Assembly: GCA_900541415.1 (NCBI GenBank)
Contig: UQJP01000016.1
Coordinates: 1 to 64,000, forward strand
Reading direction: 5' to 3'
From: an uncultured Odoribacter sp.
GTDB lineage: Bacteria; Bacteroidota; Bacteroidia; Bacteroidales; Marinifilaceae
Length of the DNA stretch: 64,000 nt
Under the pieces are notes generated by a model, which saw only the letters and a program-made list of their open reading frames with translations, ran no database searches and was not told the DNA's origin. Within the stretch, counting starts at the first letter, position 1. Each line of letters begins with the position of its first letter. This document shows positions 44,701-52,783 of the stretch, one piece after another. Position numbers and translations under genes: made by a program.

Positions 44701-46029
44701 GTACCCTAACTTTTCATTCAACACATATTCCGAAGGATCAAGCAAACGGGCATTCTCTAATTTTTCATAATCTCTCCCGGAAGTCAGCTCGGTCAAAGTG
44801 GAAGACACCTTATTTATATCACGGATTCCCTGATATTTACCGTTCTGAATATAGCCATAAAGCGTATTTGCGTTATTATTGGGATAGTTCCCCGAATTAG
44901 AAGTGAAAAGAGGATTGGAAATATGATTCCGGTTCTCCCCCAAATCGACAAAGGCCACAATATTCCGGGCCTTATCAAAACGGGAACTCTTATTGGTCAC
45001 CCAGACTTCAATTTTGGTAATGGTCACCCCGCTATTCACCACAGGAAGATTGCGCAAAGCGGCATCGTATTGATCGCGGAAAAATTTGGAAAGGAAAAAA
45101 TGCTTATTTACCTCATAATCCAAAGCTGAAATTTCAAACTCTTGCTTTTGTGCACCTTTTTCCAGCTTCACCACCCTCGACTCCCCCTTTTGCTGGGAAA
45201 AGATTCCGGCAACGGACAGCTTACCGAACTGGAGGTCTGTACGAAATCCCCACAAATTCTGACCTCCGGTAATCAATGTCCCCGGCAAAGGCAACGACAC
45301 ATTTCCCGCTTCCACTTTCTTGACAATATCGTCCTCTTTCCCCTCATAATTCAATTTCAACATATTCTCGAAATCGAAACGGGCATCCGTGTTATAAGTC
45401 CAGTCCAGGTTAATCAAATCACCGATATTCCCGTTGATCCCGAATTGAATCTTTTCATCGAAATCGAGTGTTGTCGTCTTTCGCAAATCAACAGGGAGAG
45501 TCGGATTATCGATCTTATTCGTTTTCACGCCCAACGTCAGTTCCACCGACCCCTGTACGCTCAACTTCACCCGGTCTTTTCCGAAAATAGGACTTAATAT
45601 CTTATCGAGAAACTGTATTTCGGAAATGAGATTTTTAAAATCGTATTTATTTCCATCCTTTGTCTGACGGCGATTATAATCATACATCGTCAGTTTCGAG
45701 CGCGACTGGAGATATTCCTCCAAAGTCACGGAATAAGGGCGTGAATAATAATATTTATCCCCCACCAAACTCATCACCACATAACGCCGGGAGATCGGAT
45801 CATACACCACCGTATCTTTCACATTGGCAGGCTTTTTCAGAAAAAGAGCCGAAGGAGGCAAATCCTCCCGGATAGCATTGTCCTGATTTTCACGGATTGG
45901 CAATAAAAGGGTGTCTGCTGCTGCATGGCCCCGCAAAGGCAACGCCGACATGCCCGGGTTAGCCGAAGGCCGCCCGAAAGCACATAAAGCAGAAGTTATT
46001 ATAAAATATAATAACAGGATTTTTAACAT
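38743..46029 (-). CDS. sprA: SprA/Sov, type IX secretion outer-membrane translocon
   Basis: SprA is the giant outer-membrane barrel through which type IX secretion clients leave the cell. The frame is about 2428 residues, the family size. The signal peptide starts at the ATG at 46029 (MLKILLLYFIITS). Repeated barrel blocks occur near the start (GTLITGGQNLWGFRTDLQFG) and through the middle, including AYIDDFEGSKTSIDMK, which is highly conserved in SprA, and SAEVWVNELRLSDFDN. Upstream lies ruvA, a neighbour also seen in other Bacteroidota. No other gld, spr or por gene is in the window. Confidence 0.95.
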   Translation of the reverse strand: MLKILLLYFIITSALCAFGRPSANPGMSALPLRGHAAADTLLLPIRENQDNAIREDLPPSALFLKKPANVKDTVVYDPISRRYVVMSLVGDKYYYSRPYSVTLEEYLQSRSKLTMYDYNRRQTKDGNKYDFKNLISEIQFLDKILSPIFGKDRVKLSVQGSVELTLGVKTNKIDNPTLPVDLRKTTTLDFDEKIQFGINGNIGDLINLDWTYNTDARFDFENMLKLNYEGKEDDIVKKVEAGNVSLPLPGTLITGGQNLWGFRTDLQFGKLSVAGIFSQQKGESRVVKLEKGAQKQEFEISALDYEVNKHFFLSKFFRDQYDAALRNLPVVNSGVTITKIEVWVTNKSSRFDKARNIVAFVDLGENRNHISNPLFTSNSGNYPNNNANTLYGYIQNGKYQGIRDINKVSSTLTELTSGRDYEKLENARLLDPSEYVLNEKLGYISLNSALNAAEVLAVSYEYTVRGEVFTVGELTSNALAAPSTLAVKMLKSTTQSPALPTWDLMMKNVYNIGAYNLSSEDFVLDILYQNDKAGTKVNYLPAGDINNKILLSVLNLDRLNSQLDAKPDGKFDYIEGITVYAAKGRIVFPVLEPFGSYLGEKINNSGIAQQYVYEDLYTKTQSEAEQNSEKNKFFLKGSYKSSASSEISLGGGDISQGSVKVLAGGVELTENIDYIVDYTMGTVQVLNQALLEAGTPITIKSEDRSSFGMQTKTLVGTHLDYKFNDKLNIGATIMHMNEKPLTHKVNIGEEPLSNTIWGFNATYNTESGFLTTLVDKLPFINTKVKSRLTIDTEFAKFQPGTAKGVGGNAYIDDFEGSKTSIDMKAVTQWKLASTPQDNTFPEGSLSNDLAYGYNRGKLAWYVVDPLFYRMSTATPSHIRDDKDQRSNHFVREIRQTEIFPNKDLALGDVNIVPALTVAFYPEEKGPYNFRTEGLDKSGKVRNPEQMWGGMMRSIQTNDFEAANVQYIEMWLMDPFVYDSQHKGGDVYFDLGDVSEDILKDGRKSFENGLPVGTDTSKIESTIWGRIPLVQSIVNGFDNNSQARRFQDVGLDGMNNEEERVHYATYLANLRSIYGEDSKIYQDAYNDPAGDDYHFFRGSDFDALQTPILERYKRYNGTEGNSPTAEMSPESYSTAATTLPDVEDINGDNTLNETEAFFRYHLHLAPNEMQVGKNFISSITTATVELPNGTTEEIKWYQIRIPLNSTQRTQWGQPDLKSVRFMRMFLKGFQDSVVLRMASLDLVRDNWRKYEGALDDRLPDNDQNTTFDVSVVNLEENASKTPVNYVMPPGIDRVVDATNPQMRELNEQAMALKVVNLREGYGRAVYKNMNLDVLRYKTLRMDVHAEALTDSPLEDGELTLFLRFGSDNTNNYYEYEMPLVLTLPGFYASDEIGREGVWPTANRIELPLRLLQLLKQKRNTGNGELSDVYELTLKDLDETVDAAVMDHIIRVKGKPSLGAIRNVMIGIRNPEGGGKGYRSAEVWVNELRLSDFDNKGGWAANARMTMKLADVATISFAGSRQTQGFGSLEQHASEISREDLRSIDFSTNVEFGKFFPEKWRLRLPMYYAYSRQSILPEYDPLDTDIPLEVALDNAKDKRLRDSIRHNAEDYTMRKSLNFTNIGVESKTGESHFFDLSNLSLTFSYNKAYGRNVNTERDLDKDYRGLLSYIYTGAPPIVQPFKNSKSLDSKYLRILKDFNFYYMPSMLSITSDITRNYREIKLKNLDNPNLLIEPTVDKDFTWRREYAFRFNLTENLLVNFRAEAKARIDEPEGIVDKQRDPERYQQWKDTVWHNILDGGRPVNYNHNFSVEYKLPIDKLPFLDWTSTRASYGAVYDWQAGAITDDSVNLGNVIRNSNALQVNTDLMLSGLYNKSKFLRDMTRPFRPRKGKTVKFETGLEEVKRGRSVVVKHKLKTGDIQAKLIAPDGKQVKMGYKSVGRNKIRLTPSQSLEGAQLVVTGRETTRLSPAMRAGRFLTGLITGIKSISVGYSEDKGTTLPGFLPEARWLGQQGYNGTSAPGFKFLFGGQKDDFGIEAARKGWITTDSALNSPYLMNASRSVYVRLIYEPIKKFRVELTSNWIRSRNSNEYLLYDGGNFNSMNKTISGNFSMTTVGVKSAFYNVGNNTEASLATYQKFLDNRKIVSLEMAKKRYGESYKDFAILDEEKPTGFYEGYGATSQEVLISAFNRAYGAGDYEGLIPKLWAMRPNWKVTYNGLSDFDVVKKLFKTIAFTHTYNCKYNVGSYASNLQYRMDEDGFSNILDAQNNWMSMYDVSTVSINEQFNPLIGVNLIWQNNLTTNFSMNRRRDVSLSLVNAQLSETSGNEIVVGAGYRFGNLPIFTKNKKLDNDINLQCDFSIRRNNTVIRRISESVDQLTAGQEVMSVKVSADYTFNNRLNLRLFYDRVVNTPYVSLSFPTTNTNFGVSVRYTLTQ

Positions 46030-46186
46030 ACACCACTCATTTAGCAATCTTTTGCCGATCTAAACAAAGCATCTCACACCGGATGCCGGCACATACTCTC
46101 TATTCACAAAGATACTCCGGGAGATTCGTTTCCGGAAAAACAGCTGTAAACCACATACAGTCTACACTACAAAATTCAAGGCTCTG

Positions 46187-46768
46187 TTACAATTGTTTTA
46201 AAGCCTGTTTAATTAATTCTTCCACACTGGTAATTCCACCGCCTGCCACAATTTTATCCAGCACTTTCGAAGCCTGGGCTTTCACAAAGCCCAGCATGAC
46301 CAAAGCCGATAAAGCTTCCTCCTTGATCGTATTGCCGGTAAAAACACTGTCACCCCCGGTAATCCCGGTAGTTCCTATCTTATCTTTCAATTCAATAATC
46401 ACACGCTGGGCTGTTTTCAACCCGATTCCCTTCACACTTTTAATTGCATTGACATTATCTGTCTGTATCGCCCCCACAATCTCGTTCACCGTCATGGAAC
46501 TCAGCATCACGCTGGCCGTATTCGCCCCGACTCCCGAAACCGAAATCAACTGGCGAAAAACCGTCCTCTCCTCTTTGGAAAAAAAACCATACAATAAATG
46601 GGCATCTTCCCTGACAATCTGATGAATATAAAGAACTACATTCTTTTCAGCCGAAATATTGGAATAGGTGTTAACCGAAATATGGATATAATATCCCACA
46701 CCTCCACAATCGACCACAGCGTAAGTCGGAGTGGCCTCAACCAATATTCCCTTGATATATTCGTACAT
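46187..46768 (-). CDS. ruvA: Holliday junction branch migration protein RuvA
   Basis: RuvA binds Holliday junctions and loads the RuvB motor. It has the N-terminal OB domain (MYEYIKGILVEATPTYAVVDCGG), the helix-hairpin-helix part with LISVSGVGANTASVML and VKGIGLKTAQRVIIELKDK, and the C-terminal domain III (ALSALVMLGFVKAQASKVLDKI) that contacts RuvB. The length of 193 is normal. ruvB is not nearby. sprA follows about 160 bases downstream. Confidence 0.96.
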   Translation of the reverse strand: MYEYIKGILVEATPTYAVVDCGGVGYYIHISVNTYSNISAEKNVVLYIHQIVREDAHLLYGFFSKEERTVFRQLISVSGVGANTASVMLSSMTVNEIVGAIQTDNVNAIKSVKGIGLKTAQRVIIELKDKIGTTGITGGDSVFTGNTIKEEALSALVMLGFVKAQASKVLDKIVAGGGITSVEELIKQALKQL

Positions 46769-46792
46769 AAAATATTTATTTACAGGTGAAAA

Positions 46793-46822
46793 GCCGGAAC
46801 GATCTTTTCCGATCGTCCCGGC
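46793..46822 (-). terminator. Terminator after trpS
   Basis: On the minus strand GCCGGGACGATC pairs with GATCGTTCCGGC (one G-U pair) and is followed by TTTTC. Confidence 0.75.
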
Positions 46823-46836
46823 CTTTCCGCCCCGAT

Positions 46837-47820
46837 TTATTTAAAACCAATCACTTCCCTCACTTCCCGGATCGTACGCACCGCACTCTCCCGGGCCTTG
46901 TCCGCCCCTTCTTTCGCCACTTTATCCATATACTCGGTATTAGCTGCGAAATCCAAAATCCGTTCCCGGATGGGATGAGTGAAATTAATAATATCTTCAG
47001 CCAACTGTTTTTTCAAATCCCCATAGCGCACCTGGCAGGAATTGTATTGCTCATTGAAATAATCATAAGTGTCGGGCGAAGAAACAATCTGCAACATCTT
47101 AAACAGGTTCTCGATCGGTTCGGGTTTCACGCTGTTTGGCTCAGAAGGGCCGCTATCGGTAACCGCTTTCATCACTTTTTTACGGATCGTGGCAGCGTCA
47201 TCGATCAGGTAAATGGCATTTCCTTCGGATTTCCCCATCTTGCCTGACCCATCCAGTCCCGGCACTTTCACGGCGTCTCCACCGAAAGAATAAGACTCCG
47301 GCTCCGGAAAGAGCTCCACCCCGTAGATCGTATTAAAACGGCGGGCAAATTTTCTCGCCATTTCCATATTCTGTTCCTGGTCTTTTCCCACAGGCACTTT
47401 ATGTGCCTTGTGAATCAAAATATCGGCAGCCATCAACGTAGGATAAGTCAGTAACCCGGCATTTACATTTTCAGGTTGCTTTCTGGCTTTTTCTTTAAAC
47501 GAAGTAACGCGCTGCAACTCACCCAAATAAGCATTCATATTCAGGTAAAGATACAATTCAAGCACCTCTTTCACATCACTCTGCACATATATCGCAGCCT
47601 TCCCCGGATCGATACCGCAGGCCAGATATTCGGCCAATATCTTACGGACATTGCTCGTTACGTCTCCCGGATGCGGATGAGTGGTCAAAGAATGCCAGTT
47701 GGCAATAAAGAAAAAACACTTATATTCGTCCTGCAATCGCAGAAAATTTTTTACAGCTCCAAAATAATTACCCAAATGTAAATTCCCGGTAGGTCTAATA
47801 CCGCTAACAACTATCTCCAT
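46837..47820 (-). CDS. trpS: Tryptophanyl-tRNA synthetase
   Basis: A class I synthetase with the HIGH-type PTGNLHLGNYFG and the KMSKS-type KMGKSEGN; the block VPVGKDQEQNMEMARKFARRFN is typical of TrpS. I place the start at 47820 (MEIVVSGIRPTGN), because the longer open frame runs through the promoter box TATCTTTG at 47855-47848. The resulting 327 residues match bacterial TrpS. Confidence 0.96.
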   Translation of the reverse strand: MEIVVSGIRPTGNLHLGNYFGAVKNFLRLQDEYKCFFFIANWHSLTTHPHPGDVTSNVRKILAEYLACGIDPGKAAIYVQSDVKEVLELYLYLNMNAYLGELQRVTSFKEKARKQPENVNAGLLTYPTLMAADILIHKAHKVPVGKDQEQNMEMARKFARRFNTIYGVELFPEPESYSFGGDAVKVPGLDGSGKMGKSEGNAIYLIDDAATIRKKVMKAVTDSGPSEPNSVKPEPIENLFKMLQIVSSPDTYDYFNEQYNSCQVRYGDLKKQLAEDIINFTHPIRERILDFAANTEYMDKVAKEGADKARESAVRTIREVREVIGFK

Positions 47821-47847
47821 TTTAACACTTTTATAAATTATTGCACA

Positions 47848-47855
47848 CAAAGATA
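47848..47855 (-). promoter_or_regulatory. trpS -7 box
   Basis: A perfect TATCTTTG on the minus strand, 27 bases upstream of the chosen trpS ATG. I see no T-box or leader peptide in the short leader. Confidence 0.75.
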
Positions 47856-48035
47856 AGCTTTTATTTAAAACCGCTGAAAAGGAAAAGTAATAAATTTGGA
47901 ATTTAACAGTCACCAAAACCTTTACCCTCGTTCAAAACAAAATTCCCGACAACATCCGCCCCCTTTTATTATCTAACCCAACAGAATGTGTTAAAAAACA
48001 CAAAAATTTTCTCTTAAACTGTATTTTTTTTGTTT

Positions 48036-48043
48036 TATATTTG
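48036..48043 (+). promoter_or_regulatory. -7 box for TlpA-like gene
   Basis: TATATTTG on plus, 42 bases upstream of the ATG at 48086, after a T-rich run. Confidence 0.55.
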
Positions 48044-48085
48044 TGGAATGATAAAATAAATTGAAAATCAAACTCTTATTTAACT

Positions 48086-49189
48086 ATGAAAGTAATTCGT
48101 CTATACTGTATCTGGCTTTTTTGCGCAAGTCTCTTTTCCTGCTCCGCTCCCCCCACAACCTATACCGTAACGGGCATAGTCCCCGATTCTAACCTAAACG
48201 GGAAAACAATCTACATTTATCATTACGACAGCCGGAAAAATATCGACAGCACAGTGATACAGGAGAATAAATTCACATTTACCGGGAAAGCCGACACCGC
48301 CCGATTTTGCCGGATCGATGCCGGAAGAGAATATGCCAATTTCATGTTGGAAAACGGGAGTATAACCGTGGATATTATCAAGCACAACTATTCATTGGGC
48401 ACGCCTCTTAACAGGGCTTTGACACAAGCCTTTATAACATACGACAGTTTAGAAAACGTGATCCGTAAACACCAGCTGGAATTGAATGCCCAATATCCCG
48501 ACCAGCAGGAACGCTTAAAACATCAGAAAGAATATTTCCTGAATGAATGGAAGCCTGGAATGATTTCCGCTATGATGGCGCACTACAATGCCAATCTGGA
48601 CAACGACATTGCAGCTGTAATTCTTTCACAGGTAAGTTACTACCTGACAATGGAACAACTCGAAGAAGCCCTGACCAAAGCCAATCCGGAAATCCGCAAC
48701 CGGAGAACTCTCCGCGAAATGGAAGAACGGCTCGAAAATATGAAAAAAACTGCTGTCGGAATGCCTTTTGTTGATTTTCCGGGAGAAACCCTGACAGAAG
48801 AAAAAGTTTCGATTTCAAACTATGTAGGGAAGGGAAAATATACCCTGATCGATTTTTGGGCAAGCTGGTGTGGCCCCTGCCGGGGAGAAATGCCCAACCT
48901 CGCAAAAATTCACGAACAATACAAGGGCAAAGGGCTCGACGTTATAAGCGTGGCAGTATGGGATAAACCGGAAGCTTCCAAAAAGGCCATTGAAGAACTG
49001 AAAATGAACTGGACGCAAATAGTCAACGCAGAAACCACCCCGATGAAACTTTACGGTTTCGACGGAATCCCTTTCATCCTGTTGCTCGACCCGCAGGGAA
49101 CAATCATCGCCAGAGATTTACGGGGAGAGGAATTAAAAGAAAAGATAAAGTCGTGCCTGGACCCGGAAAATACTGAAAAACAGAAATAA
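48086..49189 (+). CDS. TlpA-like thioredoxin lipoprotein with DUF4369-type N-domain
   Basis: A lipoprotein signal (lipobox LFSC, Cys19) leads into a beta-rich DUF4369-type domain (about residues 25-125), a helical linker (about 125-222) and a TlpA/AhpC-TSA thioredoxin domain (about 223-367) with the redox motif WCGPC at 261-265 and the cis-Pro loop DGIPFILLLD. Proteins of this build reduce or exchange disulfides in the periplasm of Bacteroidota. The gene is monocistronic. Confidence 0.88.
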   Translation: MKVIRLYCIWLFCASLFSCSAPPTTYTVTGIVPDSNLNGKTIYIYHYDSRKNIDSTVIQENKFTFTGKADTARFCRIDAGREYANFMLENGSITVDIIKHNYSLGTPLNRALTQAFITYDSLENVIRKHQLELNAQYPDQQERLKHQKEYFLNEWKPGMISAMMAHYNANLDNDIAAVILSQVSYYLTMEQLEEALTKANPEIRNRRTLREMEERLENMKKTAVGMPFVDFPGETLTEEKVSISNYVGKGKYTLIDFWASWCGPCRGEMPNLAKIHEQYKGKGLDVISVAVWDKPEASKKAIEELKMNWTQIVNAETTPMKLYGFDGIPFILLLDPQGTIIARDLRGEELKEKIKSCLDPENTEKQK

Positions 49190-49290
49190 ACACAATCATC
49201 GGACAAGGCCGAAAACAATAGAACACGGCAACAAATTTCACATTGTTTTCAAATTAATTAAAAAACATTACAATTATTGACTTTATTTAT

Positions 49291-49298
49291 ATACATTT
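49291..49298 (+). promoter_or_regulatory. PUR copy 2 -7 box
   Basis: TACATTTG on plus, 36 bases upstream of the second PUR-domain gene; the same octamer precedes copy 1. Confidence 0.6.
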
Positions 49299-49334
49299 GA
49301 AACGTAAAAGTATAATCAAAACCTAACACAAGAC

Positions 49335-49682
49335 ATGGAAGGATACGAAAGAAAAGAAGGAATGGAAAACGATCGTGAGGAGATTTATTCCAAAGCAGTG
49401 AGAGCAGGGAAAAGAACCTATTTTTTCGACGTAAAGGCAACCCGTAATAACGATTATTACCTGACCATTACAGAAAGCAAAAAGAAATTCGATAACGACG
49501 GAAACCAGAACTTCGAAAAGCATAAAATCTTTTTATACAAAGAAGATTTTGAAAAATTTTCCGAAGGACTTGATGAAATCGTTTCTTACATTCAGGCACT
49601 TTTGAAAGGTGAAACCCCGGTTGTAGCAGCAGAGGAAACTCCCCGGAAAAGTGAATTCGATGTAGACTTCGACCAGATTTAA
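49335..49682 (+). CDS. PUR-domain nucleic-acid-binding protein (DUF3276), copy 2
   Basis: Nearly the same as the protein at 31841 over the first 85 residues (IYSKAVRAGKRTYFFDVKAT, NDYYLTITESKKKF, HKIFLYKEDFEKF). It adds an acidic, flexible tail (VVAAEETPRKSEFDVDFDQI) that copy 1 lacks. It probably binds single-stranded DNA or RNA as a dimer. It is monocistronic with its own promoter and terminator. Confidence 0.88.
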   Translation: MEGYERKEGMENDREEIYSKAVRAGKRTYFFDVKATRNNDYYLTITESKKKFDNDGNQNFEKHKIFLYKEDFEKFSEGLDEIVSYIQALLKGETPVVAAEETPRKSEFDVDFDQI

Positions 49683-49700
49683 ATAAATCGATACAAAAAT

Positions 49701-49735
49701 AAAACCCGGAAAATAATTTCCGGGTTTATTTTTTT
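49701..49735 (+). terminator. Terminator after PUR copy 2
   Basis: AAACCCGGAAA pairs with TTTCCGGGTTT around a 3-base loop, followed by ATTTTTTT. Confidence 0.9.
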
Positions 49736-49845
49736 ATAAGCAGGAGAACGAATTCTCGTCTATAAACTAAACGGCAACAGCAATCCCCTCCCCAATTCCG
49801 GTTTATCCCTCCAAACACCGACAGCAAAACGGTGAAGACAGCATT

Positions 49846-50568
49846 TTATTCTTCTGTTTTTATAATATCGCGGATAACGACAGAAGCAATAAAACACCCG
49901 AAAATGGGAGGCATATAAGAAATGGTTCCTACGTTCGATTTCTTATTCTGGCTTTCAGTCAAAACCACGGCGTTGGGATCGGTAAATTCCGAAGAAAAAA
50001 CCACCTTAACTCCCTTATAAACCCCTAATTTATGCAGCCGCTTACGCAACATCCGGGCTAAATTGCAATTATAGCTCTTAGAAATATCGGCTACCTCGAT
50101 TTTAGAAGGATCTAATTTCCCGCCCGACCCCATAGAACTAACCACCGGAAGCCCAAACTGAATGCTATGGTATATCAAAAAAATTTTAGGAGCCAACGTA
50201 TCGATCGCATCGACGATATAATCGTACCGGGACATTTTCAATACCTCCACCATCCGGTCGTCCCGGATAAAATCATTAATGACATGCAATTTTATATCCG
50301 GATTGATATTCCTGAAACGCTCCGCCATCAGCTCGGCCTTCGGCTTTCCCAAATTACAATCCAAAGCCGGCAACTGCCTGTTCTTATTGGTCAGCTCAAC
50401 CACATCCCCATCGATAATAGTCATCTCTCCTATCCCTGCCCGGCACAATTGCTCTGCGGCATACGCCCCAACACCCCCTAACCCGGCCACCAAAACATGG
50501 GCTTGTTTCAATTTGTCCAATTTCTCCTGTCCCAGAAGCAATTCCGTTCTACTCAACCATTCACTCAT
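49846..50568 (-). CDS. tcdA: tRNA threonylcarbamoyladenosine dehydratase
   Basis: TcdA cyclises t6A37 of tRNAs to ct6A with ATP. The E1-like fold is shown by RTELLLGQEKLDKLKQAHV, the nucleotide-binding GLGGVGAYAAEQLCRAG, the DGDVVELTNKNRQ block and the Asp in YDYIVDAIDT. The late segment YMPPIFGCFIASVVIRDI is typical. I start it at 50568 (MSEWLSRTE). A tatD-like gene lies upstream on the same strand. Confidence 0.92.
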   Translation of the reverse strand: MSEWLSRTELLLGQEKLDKLKQAHVLVAGLGGVGAYAAEQLCRAGIGEMTIIDGDVVELTNKNRQLPALDCNLGKPKAELMAERFRNINPDIKLHVINDFIRDDRMVEVLKMSRYDYIVDAIDTLAPKIFLIYHSIQFGLPVVSSMGSGGKLDPSKIEVADISKSYNCNLARMLRKRLHKLGVYKGVKVVFSSEFTDPNAVVLTESQNKKSNVGTISYMPPIFGCFIASVVIRDIIKTEE

Positions 50569-50693
50569 AACGATTACAAATAATGTATCAATCTTCCAAT
50601 AGAGTTTCCACAACTATGATAACCCGGCGATTCATCACTCATGAAAATCATCGAACCACAAGCCCGCCGCTTAACGGGATGCAAAAATAAATA

Positions 50694-51353
50694 TTAAAGC
50701 CTAAACGCAAACACTTCTTCAAAATTCATTCGAACAATCCGCTGCAATTCTTCCACAGGGACGTTTCTTCTTTCAGCTACTTTCCGGTACACCTCTTCTA
50801 TCGTATAATCCGAATTATCGGTTTCAATAAACAAACGGTCTGCCGGAATCTCAGGCAATAACTGGTAAATATGGGATTCTTCATTCATCGCATGCCGTCC
50901 GGCAGAAACATAAAACCCATGCCGCAGCAAATCCTGTAAAATTTCCCGTCGATTATTAAAACCGTGCATAATCCAGTTCCGGGGCGAACGGTATTTCTTA
51001 TACACGGTAATCAATTCGGGAATCGTCCGCACACCGTGAATAATCAAAGGTAAATCGTATTGTCCGGCAATTGCAACCTGCCGTTCGAACCACATGAGCT
51101 GTTCCTCCATCGGAGCGGGAGAATTTCTGTCCAAACCCGCTTCACCGACTGCGACAATCTTTCCCGCAGCCGCAGCCTGCCCGATCTCCGCCAACCGTTG
51201 CTCCGTTCCTTCTCCGATATACATCGGATGTATACCCTCGGAAAAATAGATCACATCACCCGCATCCCGCGCCACTTCCCCTAAACAGGTATCGACAATG
51301 TTGATACCCGCCCCCGGACGATGAGTGTGTATATTGATCCAATCCGCTCCCAT
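50694..51353 (-). CDS. TatD-family metal-dependent hydrolase
   Basis: A TIM-barrel metallohydrolase with His9 and His11 in NIHTHR, the bridging Glu in VAVGEAGLDRN, later His residues in LIIHGVRT and WIMHGFN, and the Asp in FIETDNSDY. Members of the family act as 3'-5' exonucleases or D-tyrosyl-tRNA deacylase-like enzymes; at 219 residues this one is shorter than the usual 255-265. It may form an operon with tcdA downstream. Confidence 0.85.
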   Translation of the reverse strand: MGADWINIHTHRPGAGINIVDTCLGEVARDAGDVIYFSEGIHPMYIGEGTEQRLAEIGQAAAAGKIVAVGEAGLDRNSPAPMEEQLMWFERQVAIAGQYDLPLIIHGVRTIPELITVYKKYRSPRNWIMHGFNNRREILQDLLRHGFYVSAGRHAMNEESHIYQLLPEIPADRLFIETDNSDYTIEEVYRKVAERRNVPVEELQRIVRMNFEEVFAFRL

Positions 51354-51399
51354 GGTTTCAGCTTTTATTTTCCGGAAAAATTCATTCCGGAATCCGTGA

Positions 51400-51407
51400 C
51401 AAAGATA
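51400..51407 (-). promoter_or_regulatory. tatD-like gene -7 box
   Basis: A perfect TATCTTTG on the minus strand, 46 bases upstream of the ATG at 51353. Confidence 0.65.
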
Positions 51408-51564
51408 CGGCTTTCCTCCGGAAAAACCAGCTGTAAGGTTTCATATTCACAGCTTTCCCCGGCCTATATCCTCCCTTTCATTTCCATACCTGTTCAGGCT
51501 GCCGCCTGAATCCCCCCGGGCTAAAAGCGACAGAGTATTCAAAACAACTTCATTCCGGTATAAA

Positions 51565-51596
51565 TTTGTAATATAGAATATTTCATATTACTTTTG
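51565..51596 (+). promoter_or_regulatory. Phosphoesterase promoter (TTTG-N20-TACTTTTG)
   Basis: TTTG at 51565-51568 and TACTTTTG at 51589-51596 are 20 bases apart, a good Bacteroidota promoter. A hairpin TTCAGGC/GCCTGAA lies at about 51494-51511 upstream. I see nothing else in the 294-base gap. Confidence 0.7.
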
Positions 51597-51647
51597 ATAA
51601 CATAAAAGTACAATCCAATACCATCATATCCATTAAAACACTATCAC

Positions 51648-52715
51648 ATGAAAGGAATTGCCTTATCTATCTTACTTTGCCTTTCGGGTATGCTCCACGC
51701 ACAGATATATCCGGTAAATGCAGCATTAGAAAACGAAAAATCATTTTCCATGATCCTGCTGCCCGATCCCCAATCGTACACTAAATTTGCCGCGAATCAA
51801 CCTATATTCGACCTCATGACACGCTGGGCGGCCAACAATCTGGAAAAACTGTCGGTAAAAGCAGTTCTTTGCACAGGCGATCTGGTGGAACAAAACGAAT
51901 GGCCGGTGCCCGACAAGGTGAACGGCGATCAAACCAGCACTCAGCAATGGGAAGCGGCAGCCCGTGCTTTCGACTGCCTCGACCACCGGATTCCCTATAT
52001 CATCTGCACCGGAAACCACGACTATGGCTATGAAAAGGCAGAAAACCGCCTATGCAACTTTCCTAAATATTTCCCGGTTGAGAAAAACCCATGCTGGAAA
52101 AACAGCTTAGTAAGCGTAGCTAAAAACGCTTTCGGACTCCCCACCCTTGAAAACGCAGCCTATGAATTTACAACAGATACCTGGGGAAAAATTTTAGTCC
52201 TTTCCCTTGAATTCGCGCCGCGTGACGAAATATTGGACTGGGCGAAACGGCTGGCCTCATCTTCCAAATACAAAAACTACAAAGTCATCGTCCTCACCCA
52301 CTCATACATGGAAATCGACGGCAGTGTCTTTGAAAAAGAAAACTATAAAATAGCTCCTGCCAACTATGGAAAAGCAATCTGGGAAAAATTAATTTACCCC
52401 ACTCCTAATATCCGGCTCTTACTTTGCGGACATGCCTGCGAAATCACCGATCTGGAAGGCACGGTAAGCTATCGTGAAGATAAAAATATCGACGGGAAAA
52501 TCGTGGCCCAAATGATGTTTAACGCACAAACGGCAGACAAGCAATGGTTCGGCAACGGCGGTGACGGCTGGCTGAGAATATTGGAATTTATGCCCGATGG
52601 TAAAACAATCAAAGTGAAAACATTCTCTCCCTTATTCGCCCTTTCCCCCACAACCTCCCAATATGCGTGGAGAATGGCTTCTTACGACCGATTCGACATT
52701 GTTTTAAAACCATAA
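51648..52715 (+). CDS. Exported metallophosphoesterase, second type
   Basis: A signal peptide (about residues 1-18, ending MLHAQ) leads into a calcineurin-like domain with the metal motifs LLPDPQSY (in place of the usual DxH), CTGDLVEQN, ICTGNHDYGY, VLTHSYME and LLCGHACE. The first motif lacks the usual His, so the metal site differs from the phosphoesterase at 6023. The substrate is unknown, and it is likely periplasmic. It is monocistronic with a good promoter and a shared terminator. Confidence 0.8.
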   Translation: MKGIALSILLCLSGMLHAQIYPVNAALENEKSFSMILLPDPQSYTKFAANQPIFDLMTRWAANNLEKLSVKAVLCTGDLVEQNEWPVPDKVNGDQTSTQQWEAAARAFDCLDHRIPYIICTGNHDYGYEKAENRLCNFPKYFPVEKNPCWKNSLVSVAKNAFGLPTLENAAYEFTTDTWGKILVLSLEFAPRDEILDWAKRLASSSKYKNYKVIVLTHSYMEIDGSVFEKENYKIAPANYGKAIWEKLIYPTPNIRLLLCGHACEITDLEGTVSYREDKNIDGKIVAQMMFNAQTADKQWFGNGGDGWLRILEFMPDGKTIKVKTFSPLFALSPTTSQYAWRMASYDRFDIVLKP

Positions 52716-52717
52716 AT

Positions 52718-52753
52718 AAAACCGGGCTATTCCAAAGAGAATAGCCCGGTTTT
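52718..52753. terminator. Bidirectional terminator
   Basis: AAAACCGGGCTATTC pairs perfectly with GAATAGCCCGGTTTT around a 6-base loop. It serves the phosphoesterase and the converging GH31 gene. Confidence 0.92.
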
Positions 52754-52783
52754 ATTCACTCGATTATACCTTACAAATTCCTC

